A DNA stretch of 64,000 nucleotides, taken from the NCBI GenBank assembly GCA_945862145.1, contig CAMAXE010000020.1:1-64000 (forward strand). Direction: 5' to 3'. The notes beneath the pieces were generated by a model. It had not been told where the DNA came from and did no database searches. It saw nothing but the letters and a program-made list of their open reading frames with translations. Shown here one piece after another: positions 54,158 to 63,219 of this stretch. Position 1 is the first letter of the stretch. Each line of letters begins with the position of its first letter. The translations under genes were made by a program, and so were the position numbers. Origin of the DNA: Klebsiella pneumoniae. Its GTDB lineage: Bacteria > Pseudomonadota > Gammaproteobacteria > Pseudomonadales > UBA5518.

Positions 54158-55075
54158 TCACCGCAAGGCCGCCAGGGATTCGTCGGCGGCAATCTCGGCC
54201 AGCAGCCAATCGCGGAAGGCGAGGAACTTGGGCGCATCGTGCGATGAGACCCGACACGCGAGCAGCCACTGGTTGGGATTAAGCACTCGCCTGCCGGGAA
54301 AGAGCTCCAGCAGCGTGCCCGCCTTGAGGTCGCGCTCCATGTAGGGCTGCTGCCCCAGGGCAACGCCGATGCCGCGGACCGCACTGGCGAGCGCCACGTC
54401 ATAGCTCTCGAATCGCAGCCCCGCCGGCTGCGGCGGCACGGCAAGGCCATACGCGCGGAACCACACCTGCCAATCATCGGGCGAGGGATAGACCTGCAGC
54501 AGTTCCTGCCGCAGCAGGTCCGCGGGCTCGCGCAATTCCGGATGCAGGGCGAGATACGCCGGACTGCAGACGGGAAAAAGCTCAGCGCCGAACATCAGCT
54601 CGTAGTGGACACCGGCCTGCGACGGCTGGCCCACGATGATCGCCGCGTCTATATCCGATTGCAGGAACTGCGGGTCGGTCTGCGCGGTGTGCAGGTGCAC
54701 CCGAAATCCGGGGTTATCGCGCTGAAATCCCGCGAGCCGCGGCAAAAGCCAGCGCATCGTGAAGGTCGAATACGCCTGCAGCGTGAGCACGGTGTCGCTG
54801 CGCCCCTGACTGAGCCGTGCGGTGCCCTCGGCAATGCTGTCAAAGGCAACACTGAGCACCGGCAGATAGAGCCTGCCGGCGGCCGTTAACTCGACTGCAC
54901 GCACCCGCCGCACAAAGAGCGGGACGCCGAGCGAATCCTCGAGTCCCTTCACCTGGTGGCTGATCGCCGATTGCGACACGCAGAGCTCTTCGGCAGCGGC
55001 CTTGTAACTCATCAGGCGCGCCGCGGCCTCGAAGGCGCGCAGTGCGTTCAGTGATGGCAGGCGCCGCCGCGACAT
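54158..55075 (-). CDS. LysR family regulator (GcvA-like)
   Basis: A 305-residue LysR protein: LNALRAFEAAARLMSYKAAAEELCVSQSAISHQVKGLEDSLGVPLFVRR is a GcvA-type winged HTH, followed by a periplasmic-binding-like effector domain (FTMRWLLPRLAGFQRDNPGFRVHLHTAQ, WLLAEIAADESLAALR). It is the last gene of an operon with the GcvT-like and aldehyde dehydrogenase genes, 3 bases after the former. It probably controls that operon, perhaps through the dyad at 57755-57767, and senses an onium or amine compound or its product. Confidence 0.9.
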   Translation of the reverse strand: MSRRRLPSLNALRAFEAAARLMSYKAAAEELCVSQSAISHQVKGLEDSLGVPLFVRRVRAVELTAAGRLYLPVLSVAFDSIAEGTARLSQGRSDTVLTLQAYSTFTMRWLLPRLAGFQRDNPGFRVHLHTAQTDPQFLQSDIDAAIIVGQPSQAGVHYELMFGAELFPVCSPAYLALHPELREPADLLRQELLQVYPSPDDWQVWFRAYGLAVPPQPAGLRFESYDVALASAVRGIGVALGQQPYMERDLKAGTLLELFPGRRVLNPNQWLLACRVSSHDAPKFLAFRDWLLAEIAADESLAALR

Positions 55076-55078
55076 GGC

Positions 55079-56239
55079 TCAGACCTGCAGTGGCAGGCCG
55101 CGGGCGATGCGCTTCTCGGGATCGAAAAACGGCGGTTCCGTGATCACGCCCTGCTGCGCTCCGGCATCGGTAGCTACATCGATGCGCGTGCCAGGCGCGG
55201 GTACTGGGCCCTCGAAGCGCAGGTAACCAATGCCGCAGCCGAGTTGCGGCGAGCGCGCCGAGGCAGTGACATGCCCTGCCACACCGGAAGACGAACGCAC
55301 CGCAGCACCGCGCAGAGGCACGCCACCGTCGCAGCGCAGACCGGTCAGCCGCAGCGTCCGGTCGCACTGTGCGAGCGCCGCACGCCCGATGAAATCACTG
55401 CGCTCCATGTCCACGAAGCGACCGAGACCCACCTGCCAGGGATTCAGGCCGCGATCGAAGTCGGTGCCGTAATCGAGAATGCCAGCCTCGATGCGGCGCA
55501 TCGTCATGGACGCGAGCGCGCCGGACTGCAGGCCGAAGGGCGCACCCGCTGTCAGCAGTGTGTTCCACAGTGCCTCGTTGTGGGTGCCGTTGATGGACGT
55601 GTAGATCTCGAAACCCAACTCGCCCGTCCAGCCCGTGCGGGACAGCACCACCGGCTGCCCACCGATCACGCCCTGCGCCACGCCGAAATAGCGCCAGTCG
55701 GGCCCGGGCGCGGGTTCCGCCACCGCCTGCAGTATCTCGAGCGCACGGGCTCCCTGTACCTGCAGCGCCCAGACACCCGGGTCGAAAACCCGCACATCCA
55801 TGCCGATGGCCTGCGCCTCGAGCCAGGGCAGGAATTCGCCGTCGGCAATCACGTACCAGAAACGGTCCTCCGCAAGGCGCATCAGCACGCCGTCCATCAG
55901 CAATCCGCCCTGCACATCGCAGGCAAGGCCATAGGCCGCGCGATTGACACCAAGGCTGCCGGTACGGCGCACCAGCGCCTTGTCGAGAAATTTCACGGCA
56001 TCCGGTCCGCTGATTTCGAGCGGACGCTCCGGAACGTCGTAGAGCATGGCGTTGTGGCGCAGGCGCCAGTACTCGGCCAGCGCATCACCACCCAGATCGA
56101 GCGGGTAGAGCCGCTGGTTGTAGACGCCGTAGCGCGCCTCCGGGCAATCGTAGAAACGGAAGAACGGCGAGCGCAGGAAGCGGTGGCTGGAGACGTTCAA
56201 GACGCCGCCGGCGACCTTGGGTGCTGAAACGTGGCTCAT
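55079..56239 (-). CDS. GcvT/DmdA-like folate-binding methyltransferase family protein
   Basis: A 386-residue protein of the aminomethyltransferase (GCV_T) fold. YGVYNQRLYPLDLGGDALAEYWRLRHNAMLYDVPERPLEISGPDAVKFLDKALVRR matches the start of GcvT/DmdA/dimethylglycine-oxidase-C-terminal proteins. LSRTGWTGELGFEIYT is the folate-site region, and GALASMTMRRIEAGILDYGTDFD marks the C-terminal half. The N-terminal extension FLRSPFFRFYDCPEARYGVYNQRLYP is closer to DMSP demethylase DmdA-like proteins than to GcvT. It would remove a methyl group from an onium or methylated amine to tetrahydrofolate. ATG at 56237-56239 with AGGA upstream; a longer frame is spurious. The exact substrate is unproven. Confidence 0.75.
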   Translation of the reverse strand: MSHVSAPKVAGGVLNVSSHRFLRSPFFRFYDCPEARYGVYNQRLYPLDLGGDALAEYWRLRHNAMLYDVPERPLEISGPDAVKFLDKALVRRTGSLGVNRAAYGLACDVQGGLLMDGVLMRLAEDRFWYVIADGEFLPWLEAQAIGMDVRVFDPGVWALQVQGARALEILQAVAEPAPGPDWRYFGVAQGVIGGQPVVLSRTGWTGELGFEIYTSINGTHNEALWNTLLTAGAPFGLQSGALASMTMRRIEAGILDYGTDFDRGLNPWQVGLGRFVDMERSDFIGRAALAQCDRTLRLTGLRCDGGVPLRGAAVRSSSGVAGHVTASARSPQLGCGIGYLRFEGPVPAPGTRIDVATDAGAQQGVITEPPFFDPEKRIARGLPLQV

Positions 56240-56252
56240 GGTGTGTGTCCTG

Positions 56253-57674
56253 TCAGATGCTGAAGCCGCCCAGCTTGGTCTCGAGGTATTCCTCGATGCC
56301 CTGCCGTGCACCCTCGCGGCCAAGGCCGCTGTCCTTGATGCCGCCGAAAGGCGCTGCCGCGCTGGTGGGGTTGATGTCGTTGATGCCGACCATGCCGAAC
56401 TGCAGACCCTCGAACATGCGCATGGCACGCGCGATGTTCTGCGTGTAGACGTAGGCGGCGAGCCCGTAGCGCGTGTCGTTGGCCATCGCGAGCACTTCCT
56501 GCTCGGTATCGAAGAGGATCACCGGTGCCACCGGCCCGAAGGTCTCCTCGCGGTAGATGCGCATGGCGGGCGTTACGGCGCTTAACAGCGTGGGCGCGTA
56601 GAAAAATCCGCGCTCGAGTCCGCCATCACTTAAACGCTTGCCGCCCGTGTGCAGCGTGGCGCCCAGCGCGAGCGCGTCCTGCACCTGCGCCTCCACCTTG
56701 TCGATGGCACGCTGGCTGAAAAGCGGGCCCACGGTGCTTTTTTCGTCCATGCCATCACCCGCACGCTGCGCCGCCACGCGTGCCTCGAGTGTCCGCAGGA
56801 AAGGCTCGGCGATGCTGCGCTGCACGAAGATGCGGTTGGGGCTGATGCAGGCCTGACCGGTGTTCAGGAATTTCACCGCGGCCGCGCCCTTGGCGGCGTG
56901 CACCGGGTCCGCGTCTTCGAACACGACGAACGGTGCGTGCCCGCCAAGTTCCAGCGACACCCGCTTGAATTGCGCGGCAGCAGCCTGATAGAGCCTGCGA
57001 CCCACCTCGGTGGAACCGGTGAAACTCAGCTTGCGCACCCGCGGATCAGTGCAGAACGCCTCGCCCACGGGGGCCGGGTCAGAGGTGGTGACGAGGTTGG
57101 CGACACCGGCGGGAATGCCCGCATCTTCCAGAATGCGGAAGACCGCCATCGCACAGAGCGGCGTGGATTCGGCGGGTTTCAGCACAATGGTGCAACCGGC
57201 GGCGAGGGCGGGCGCAACCTTGCGGGTGATCATCGAGACGGGGTAGTTCCAGGGCGTGATCGCACAGACCACGCCCACCGGTTCACGCCGCACCAGGAAA
57301 CGCTGATCAGCACGCGCCGAGGGGATCATCTCGCCATAGACACGCTTGGCTTCCTCGGCAAACCAGAGCAGGAAATCCGCGGCGTATTTCACTTCGGTGA
57401 GAGCCATTTTCAGCGGCTTACCCTGTTCGGCGGTCATCAGTCGCGCGAGTTCCTCGCGCTTGGCCATCATCAGCTCCCAGGCGCGGTAGAGCCTTGCCGA
57501 GCGCTCATAGGCGCCACAGCCTGCCCAGGCGGGGAAGGCTGCGGCTGCCGCCGCGATGGCCGCATCGGCCTCGGCTGCGCCGCCATCGGGTGCGGTGCCG
57601 ATCTGTTCGCCGTTAGCGGGGTTGAATACAGCGAACTCCCGCAACCCGCCCAGCCATTGGCCGTTGATGTACAT
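56253..57674 (-). CDS. NAD(P)-dependent aldehyde dehydrogenase (succinate-semialdehyde type)
   Basis: A 473-residue ALDH. The catalytic nucleophile is Cys-276 in NTGQACISPNR, and the general base is Glu-242 in SLELGGHAP. The Rossmann region is GVVCAITPWNYPVSMITRKVAPALAAGCTIVLKP, with the FTGSTEVGR cofactor loop. Length and the sequence near the ends put it in the succinate-semialdehyde/betaine-type group. It is 13 bases upstream of the GcvT-like gene in a three-gene operon with LysR. It may oxidise malonate- or succinate-semialdehyde, an aminoaldehyde or formaldehyde adducts formed by demethylation. Confidence 0.9.
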   Translation of the reverse strand: MYINGQWLGGLREFAVFNPANGEQIGTAPDGGAAEADAAIAAAAAAFPAWAGCGAYERSARLYRAWELMMAKREELARLMTAEQGKPLKMALTEVKYAADFLLWFAEEAKRVYGEMIPSARADQRFLVRREPVGVVCAITPWNYPVSMITRKVAPALAAGCTIVLKPAESTPLCAMAVFRILEDAGIPAGVANLVTTSDPAPVGEAFCTDPRVRKLSFTGSTEVGRRLYQAAAAQFKRVSLELGGHAPFVVFEDADPVHAAKGAAAVKFLNTGQACISPNRIFVQRSIAEPFLRTLEARVAAQRAGDGMDEKSTVGPLFSQRAIDKVEAQVQDALALGATLHTGGKRLSDGGLERGFFYAPTLLSAVTPAMRIYREETFGPVAPVILFDTEQEVLAMANDTRYGLAAYVYTQNIARAMRMFEGLQFGMVGINDINPTSAAAPFGGIKDSGLGREGARQGIEEYLETKLGGFSI

Positions 57675-57754
57675 CTCTGAGATCTCCTCATCACTAAAAG
57701 CTGAACAGACGCGGTCTGCGATCGCAGCTTGAACCGATTTTTACCGCCCATTTT

Positions 57755-57841
57755 GCAATTTAATTGCCCATAACCACAGAACTAGATGGATGATTTTCCT
57801 GATCTCATGCATGAGCTGACGTACGCCATTAAAAAATCATC
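57755..57841. promoter_or_regulatory. Intergenic dyads between divergent ALDH and oxidoreductase genes
   Basis: In the 334-base AT-rich gap between the genes starting at 57674 (-) and 58009 (+), GCAAT-TTA-ATTGC (57755-57767) is a perfect 5-bp dyad of LysR type. A second, longer dyad follows: GATGATTTT (57789-57797) with AAAATCATC (57833-57841), nested around a perfect 12-bp palindrome CTCATGCATGAG (57804-57815). No convincing -35/-10 pair was found beyond this. Confidence 0.5.
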
Positions 57842-58008
57842 GAGTGCTTGGCTGCCGGAAGCCTCGCCTCCTAGACTGCCCGAGCCATGACAGCCCGGAT
57901 CGCGTGCAGGCCGGCGTTGCGCGACAATCCCGAACGCCGGCGCGGGCCCTGGCAGCCACGCACCGAGCACGCCGCAAACCGGCGCCTGAGCAACCCACGG
58001 GAGAACCC

Positions 58009-58995
58009 ATGCAAGCAGCCCGCTTCGAGCGCTTCGGCGCTGCCGACGATGTACTGGTCATCGGCGAATTGCCGGATCCCAAGCCTGCACCGGGCGAGGT
58101 GCTGGTGCGCCTGCACACGAGTTCACCCAACCCCTCTGATGTGAAAAAACGCGCCGGGGCTGCACCCGGACTGCTGGACGGCGGCTTCATCGTGCCGCAC
58201 AGCGACGGTGCCGGGGTGATCGAATCCGTGGGCGTCGGGGTGTTACCCGCGCGCGTCGGCGAGCACGTGTGGGTGTATCAGGCGCAGCACGCAAGACGCT
58301 TCGGCACGGCCGCGCAGTACGTGACGATCGCCAGCGAACGTGCGCCCGTGCTGGCGCCAGAAGCGGATTTCGCGGCAGGCGCCTGCCTCGGCATTCCCGC
58401 CATGACCGCGCACCGCTGCGTCTTTGCCGACGGGCCCGTGGCCGGCCAGCATGTGCTGGTGACCGGAGGCGCGGGCCGCGTGGGCTGGTACGCGATCCAG
58501 TGGGCGCGGGATGCGGGCGCCACCGTTATCGCAACAGCATCCAACGAGACCGACCGCGCCGCCTGCCTGTCGCTCGGCGCGCAGGCCGTGGTGAATCACC
58601 GGGAACTCGACTGGGGCAAACAGGTGCTCGATGCCACCGGTGGCGCGCGCATCAACCGCGTGATCGACGTGGAATTCGGCGCCAACCTGCCGCAGGTACT
58701 GGAGTGCATCCGCACCAGCGGCACGCTGGTGAGTTATGGCTCGGTGCAAGTGCCCGAACCCGTGCTGCCCTTCCGCCGCATGATGTTCTTGGATCTGCTG
58801 CTGCGGCTGGTGATCGTCTACGACATGCCCGAGAGCGCCAAGCAGCAGGCAATAACGGACATCAACACCGCGCTCGCCGCCGGCACACTGCAGCACCGCA
58901 TCGCGGCGCGCTTTGCGTTGCAGGACGTCGCCGCCAGCCACCAGCTAATCGAGGCGGGCACGGCGCGCGGCTGTGTCGTGGTGGATATCGCATGA
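58009..58995 (+). CDS. Quinone oxidoreductase-like MDR (zinc-free NADPH:quinone reductase family)
   Basis: A 328-residue medium-chain reductase of the QOR/CurA type. It starts MQAARFERFGAADDVLVIGELPDP, and has VRLHTSSPNPSDVKKRAGA, PHSDGAGVIESVG and the cofactor motif TGGAGRVGWYAIQWARDAGATVIATASN. Zinc-ligand cysteines are absent. Such enzymes reduce quinones or activated alkenes, including acryloyl-CoA (AcuI). ATG at 58009 chosen with GGGAG upstream; the longer frame from 57844 is not supported. Coupled by ATGA to the esterase. Confidence 0.87.
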   Translation: MQAARFERFGAADDVLVIGELPDPKPAPGEVLVRLHTSSPNPSDVKKRAGAAPGLLDGGFIVPHSDGAGVIESVGVGVLPARVGEHVWVYQAQHARRFGTAAQYVTIASERAPVLAPEADFAAGACLGIPAMTAHRCVFADGPVAGQHVLVTGGAGRVGWYAIQWARDAGATVIATASNETDRAACLSLGAQAVVNHRELDWGKQVLDATGGARINRVIDVEFGANLPQVLECIRTSGTLVSYGSVQVPEPVLPFRRMMFLDLLLRLVIVYDMPESAKQQAITDINTALAAGTLQHRIAARFALQDVAASHQLIEAGTARGCVVVDIA

Positions 58996-60542
58996 GCGTA
59001 CTCCGCCGATTGGCCGGCGCGGCACTGATCACCGCACTGGCCGGCGGCTGTCTGGCAGATGACGCCACAGCGCCCCGCGTCACGCTGGGTGGCACCACAT
59101 TCGAGGGTATCGCCACCGGCGATGGTGAGGGCTCGGCTTTTCTCGGCATCCCCTTCGCGGCGCCGCCCGTCGGCGCGCTGCGATGGTCCGCGCCCACGCC
59201 CTGGCAGCCTACCGGTGCGCGCTACGCGGCAACCCGGTTCGCGCCAGGTTGCCTGCAGGATGAGCGCATGGTGGGCTGGTACCGCGACCTGATCCGCGCC
59301 TTTGACGGCGACCCGGCTGGCATGCCTGCCCCGTCCTTCAGTGAAGATTGCCTCTACCTGAACCTGTGGCGCCCCGGCCCCGCGCGCGCACCGCTGCCGG
59401 TGCTGGTGTGGATCCACGGCGGCAGCAACAAGGGCGGCTGGAGCTCGGAGCCCAACTACGCGGGCAAGATGCTCGCTCGCAAAGGGTTGGTGGTGGTGAG
59501 CATCGCCTATCGTCTCGGCGTGTTCGGTTTCTTCAGCCTGCCGGGGCTGCCGCAGTCGAATTTCGCGCTGCAGGACCAGATCGCAGCACTGCGATGGGTG
59601 CGCGAGAACATTGCGGCCTTCGGTGGAGACCCCTCGCGGGTCACGGTGGCCGGTGAATCCTCTGGCGCCAACGACATCGCCTACCTGCTCGCGTCACCCG
59701 CGGCACGCGGGCTGTTCCAGCGCGCGATCATGCAGAGCGGTGCCTCGGTGCTTAGCGATCGAGGCGGCCGTGAGGAGTCGCGCAGCCGCGGTCTCGCGCT
59801 GGCCTCGGCCCTCGGCGTCAAGGGCAAGCCGTCGTCGCTGGATGCGCTGCGCGCTATCGACGGGCGTCGCATCCTGGAAGCAGCCGATACCGTTTATGCA
59901 GGGCATTATTTCGATCCGGTGGTTGACGGCGACACCCTGAACGAGTCCCTGTCGCACGCCGTGGCGGCGGGACGCCTCGCCGCAGTACCGCTGTTGATCG
60001 GCACCAACGCCGACGAATGGCGCATGTATCTGAAGCAACCACTGGACGAAACCCGCTGGCTCGCCGAGCACGCCGCGGGACGCGAGCAGGCGGTGCGCAC
60101 CGCGCTCGCCACCGAGCACGATGCGATACGACGGATGGACCGCCTCGAGACCGCGCGCAACTTCGTCTGCAACTCGCTCGCGCTCGCCTCCGCCGTAACG
60201 CGCAACGGACAGTCTGCCTGGGTCTACCATTTCACCCGCGTGCGCTCAGGCATCGGCGGTGAACGACTGGGCGCCTACCACGGCGCGGAGATCGCATATG
60301 TGTTCGGCACGCACGATGCGTGGCTGCCCACCGCAGCCACTGATCACGCGCTGGGCCGGCAGATGATGGGTTACTGGAGCCGATTCGCCCGCGCCGGCAA
60401 TCCCGAAGACGGGATATCACCGCCGTGGCCACGCTGGTCGCCCGACACGTCGCAGACGCTGCAACTGGGCGATGACGTTACGTCGGTGACACACCCGGAA
60501 TCGGCACTGTGCACAGCGCTCTTGCCAGACGCCACCCACTGA
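58992..60542 (+). CDS. Type B carboxylesterase, exported
   Basis: A 516-residue alpha/beta-hydrolase of the carboxylesterase/lipase (PnbA-like) family. The oxyanion hole is VWIHGGSN, and the nucleophile is in VAGESSGAN (GESxG). EDCLYLNLW is the family signature 2, and a Glu/His pair completes the triad near the end. The N-terminus MSVLRRLAGAALITALAGGCLADD is a signal sequence. AGGC resembles a lipobox but with Ala instead of Leu at -3, so periplasmic and lipoprotein forms are both possible. Its substrate could be an ester of the compound consumed by neighbours. Confidence 0.87.
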   Translation: MSVLRRLAGAALITALAGGCLADDATAPRVTLGGTTFEGIATGDGEGSAFLGIPFAAPPVGALRWSAPTPWQPTGARYAATRFAPGCLQDERMVGWYRDLIRAFDGDPAGMPAPSFSEDCLYLNLWRPGPARAPLPVLVWIHGGSNKGGWSSEPNYAGKMLARKGLVVVSIAYRLGVFGFFSLPGLPQSNFALQDQIAALRWVRENIAAFGGDPSRVTVAGESSGANDIAYLLASPAARGLFQRAIMQSGASVLSDRGGREESRSRGLALASALGVKGKPSSLDALRAIDGRRILEAADTVYAGHYFDPVVDGDTLNESLSHAVAAGRLAAVPLLIGTNADEWRMYLKQPLDETRWLAEHAAGREQAVRTALATEHDAIRRMDRLETARNFVCNSLALASAVTRNGQSAWVYHFTRVRSGIGGERLGAYHGAEIAYVFGTHDAWLPTAATDHALGRQMMGYWSRFARAGNPEDGISPPWPRWSPDTSQTLQLGDDVTSVTHPESALCTALLPDATH

Positions 60543-60567
60543 AAACGCCAAGACCCCCGAGACCGCC

Positions 60568-62097
60568 ATGCCAAACCCCCGGATCGACCCCGTTATGTTC
60601 GGCACTGCTTTCGCCATCATGGTGTGTGCCGCAGGCCCGATACTGCTGGCGCCACATGAGGCCGGCGAGATCATCATCGCCACCTACGACTGGATCGCCA
60701 ACACGCTGGGCCTGGTCTACCAGTGGGGCGTGTACGGGATGATGGGGTTTCTCGGATGGCTCGCCTTCGGGCCACACGGGCACCGCCGCCTTGGCAAACC
60801 CGAAGACCGTCCCGAGTTCAGCACCCGCAGCTGGATCGCGATGCTGTTCTGCGCCGGCGTAGGCGCCACACTGATCTACTGGGGCACCATCGAGTGGACC
60901 TACTACCTCGACACCCCACCATTCGGCGCCAAACCCGGCAGCCCGGAGGCATTCTCCTGGGCCACCACCTACGGGATGTTCCATTGGGGGCCCGTTGCCT
61001 GGGCGATCTACGCGCTGCCGACCGTGGCGATTGCCTGGGAGTACTACGGCCGTGGTGTGCCTTACCTGCGCCTCAGCACCGCCTGTCACACACTCTTCGG
61101 TAAGCGCGGGGAGCAGTCGGTGCCGGCGCGGATACTCGACGGGATCTTCATGCTCGCGCTGCTCTCCGGTGCCGGCACCTCCATCGGTCTGGCGGTACCG
61201 ATGATCTCTGCCTCGCTGGCGGATGCCCTGGGCATCACGCGGACGCTGGCGCTCGATATAGGAACGGTTGCCTGCTGCATGTCGCTGCTCGCGCTGGCGG
61301 CCTGGGCGGGCTTGTCCAAGGGTATCGCGCGGGCGGCAGAGCTGAACGTCGGGGTGGCGCTCGGGTTGCTCGTGCTGGTACTGATCGCAGGGCCCACGCT
61401 CTTCATCCTGCGCACCGGCACCGAAAGTCTCGGCTTCATGCTGCAGAACCTGATCCGCATGGTGAGCTACACCGACCCGGTGGCGCGCACGGGATTCGTC
61501 GAGGACTGGACGATCTTCTACTGGGCGTGGTGGATCGCCTACGGCCCCTTTGTCGGGCTGTTCGTAGCGCGGGTATCACGGGGCAGGACGCTGCGCGAAC
61601 TGATCGTCTCGATGTCGGTGTATGGCAGCCTGGGCTCGGCGGCGTTTTTTATCGTGCTCGGCAATTACGCGCTGTGGCTGGACCTGCACGGTGTGCTGCC
61701 GGTGCGGGAGATCCTGCGCACGCAGGATCCCGCAGAAGCGATCGCGGCGGTGATCGGCACGCTGCCGCTGGGGCGCGTGGCGCAGTTCATCTTCGGGGTG
61801 ATGGCGATCGTCTTCATCGCCGCCACCTACAACTCCAAGGTCTATGCGCTGGCGGCCTGCACCACGCAAAAACTTGCCGCCGGCCAGGACCCGGCGCGCT
61901 GGAACCGCATGTTCTGGGCCATCGGACTCGGCATGCTGCCGATCGCGCTGATGTCGGTCGAGGGCGGCATCAAGGTGGCCAAGTCCGCCGTGCTGGTGGC
62001 CTCGCTGCCGCTGCTGGTGGTATCGCTGCTCATGTGCATGAACCTGCGCAAGAGCCTGCGGGAAGTAGCCGCCGCAGAAGGCACGATTTCACCCTAG
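60568..62097 (+). CDS. BCCT family betaine/carnitine/choline-type transporter
   Basis: A 509-residue inner-membrane symporter with 12 predicted helices. Family features are GATLIYWGTIEWTYY (the conserved aromatic-rich betaine-binding region), SWATTYGMFHWGPVAWAIYALP, and DWTIFYWAWWIAYGPFVGLFVARVSRGRTLRE, the BCCT signature between helices. BCCT carriers import trimethylammonium or dimethylsulfonium compounds (betaine, choline, carnitine, DMSP). It follows the esterase by 25 bases. With the GcvT/DmdA-like gene 4.5 kb away, uptake and demethylation of such a compound is a coherent reading. Confidence 0.92.
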   Translation: MPNPRIDPVMFGTAFAIMVCAAGPILLAPHEAGEIIIATYDWIANTLGLVYQWGVYGMMGFLGWLAFGPHGHRRLGKPEDRPEFSTRSWIAMLFCAGVGATLIYWGTIEWTYYLDTPPFGAKPGSPEAFSWATTYGMFHWGPVAWAIYALPTVAIAWEYYGRGVPYLRLSTACHTLFGKRGEQSVPARILDGIFMLALLSGAGTSIGLAVPMISASLADALGITRTLALDIGTVACCMSLLALAAWAGLSKGIARAAELNVGVALGLLVLVLIAGPTLFILRTGTESLGFMLQNLIRMVSYTDPVARTGFVEDWTIFYWAWWIAYGPFVGLFVARVSRGRTLRELIVSMSVYGSLGSAAFFIVLGNYALWLDLHGVLPVREILRTQDPAEAIAAVIGTLPLGRVAQFIFGVMAIVFIAATYNSKVYALAACTTQKLAAGQDPARWNRMFWAIGLGMLPIALMSVEGGIKVAKSAVLVASLPLLVVSLLMCMNLRKSLREVAAAEGTISP

Positions 62098-62199
62098 ACC
62101 GACAGCGGGCGCGGCGGCGCGGCGGCTGTGGTCGGCAACGTCGCGCGAGCGGCACGCCACGCGGTAGATCAGCGTCGCCACCGGCAGTCCCACCGGGTA

Positions 62200-63123
62200 T
62201 CAACGCACCCCGAGTTCCGGATGCCGCGCCGCCACCATGCGCCGCACGCCCTCCCTCCACGGCACACCGCAGGGTCCCGCCAGTGCGATGCGGCGTGTGG
62301 GGTCGATCAGGGAGTGCTGGATGCCCTCGGGGGATTCGGGCATCGGGACCTCGCGGCCCGCGAGCTCACCCAGAAACCTGACCATGTCCCGCAGGTCCAC
62401 GGTTTCGTCGCCACCCCAGTTGGTGATGGTCGCAGGCACTGCCGCAGCGTTCAGCAGCCCCGGCACGTGGGCCAGGATGTCGTCTTCGTGTATGGGTGAG
62501 AGCAGCGAGGGGCGACCCGGGAACATGGGCACGGGATACCCGGCGAGGATCGCCTCCAGCAGCAGCGAGGGCAAACCGCCGTTGTCGCCATAGGCCGCGT
62601 TCATGCGGGCGATGGTGGTCGGCAGTCCGTAAGCCGCAGCTGTGAACTTGGCGACCGCTTCCTGCGCGATCTTCGAGACGCAGTAGGTGGGTGAATACGG
62701 CTGCATGCTGCCGCCCAGCGGGTCGGTCTCGAGGATGCGGCGCGTCGGATCCTCTGCCGGCAGGTACACGCCAGTGGTCGACATCACCAGACAGGCCTTG
62801 GCATCGCGGAAGCGGCGCATCAGGTTGCCGGTTCCCTCGGCGTTCACCCGCATGGTGGCATCGAAGTCCATGCCCGGCGGAATGATGGCCGCAAGGTGCA
62901 GCAGATAGTCGAAGTGCTCGGGCAACTCGTCCCATCGCGGATCCGCGAGATCCACGGTGCGGGCGTGGATACCGGCGCTCTCCACGCGCTCACGCGAGGT
63001 GGCGTCGCCGAAGCGGGCGATGCCCCAGACCTCGTTGTCACGGGCGAGCGCGCTCGCCAAGGGGAAGGCGATCTGACCGGCGGGACCGGTGACAAGGATG
63101 CGGTGGCCACGAAGTACGCTCAT
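62200..63123 (-). CDS. NAD-dependent epimerase/dehydratase family protein
   Basis: A 307-residue extended SDR: RILVTGPAGQIAFPLASAL at the N-terminus (GxxGxxG variant), LLHLAAIIPP, MSTTGVYLP with the catalytic Ser/Thr, and YSPTYCVSKIAQEAVAKF with Tyr-x3-Lys (YCVSK). The C-terminal half has an epimerase-type substrate-binding region (MNAAYGDNGGLPSLLLEAILAGYPVPMFPG). AGGAG is seven bases before the ATG at 63123; a longer open frame is spurious. It is convergent with the BCCT gene and divergent from the luciferase-like gene. It may act on nucleotide sugars or on a phenylpropanoid/hydroxysteroid-type ketone. Confidence 0.87.
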   Translation of the reverse strand: MSVLRGHRILVTGPAGQIAFPLASALARDNEVWGIARFGDATSRERVESAGIHARTVDLADPRWDELPEHFDYLLHLAAIIPPGMDFDATMRVNAEGTGNLMRRFRDAKACLVMSTTGVYLPAEDPTRRILETDPLGGSMQPYSPTYCVSKIAQEAVAKFTAAAYGLPTTIARMNAAYGDNGGLPSLLLEAILAGYPVPMFPGRPSLLSPIHEDDILAHVPGLLNAAAVPATITNWGGDETVDLRDMVRFLGELAGREVPMPESPEGIQHSLIDPTRRIALAGPCGVPWREGVRRMVAARHPELGVR

Positions 63124-63219
63124 CTGAAGTCTCCTGCTGGGGGGCTGCAGCATAAGCCCCTTAACCTCTGGCTGCGAAGCAGGCACCATGCCTGCAGACC
63201 GCCGCAAGAGAGCACGCGC

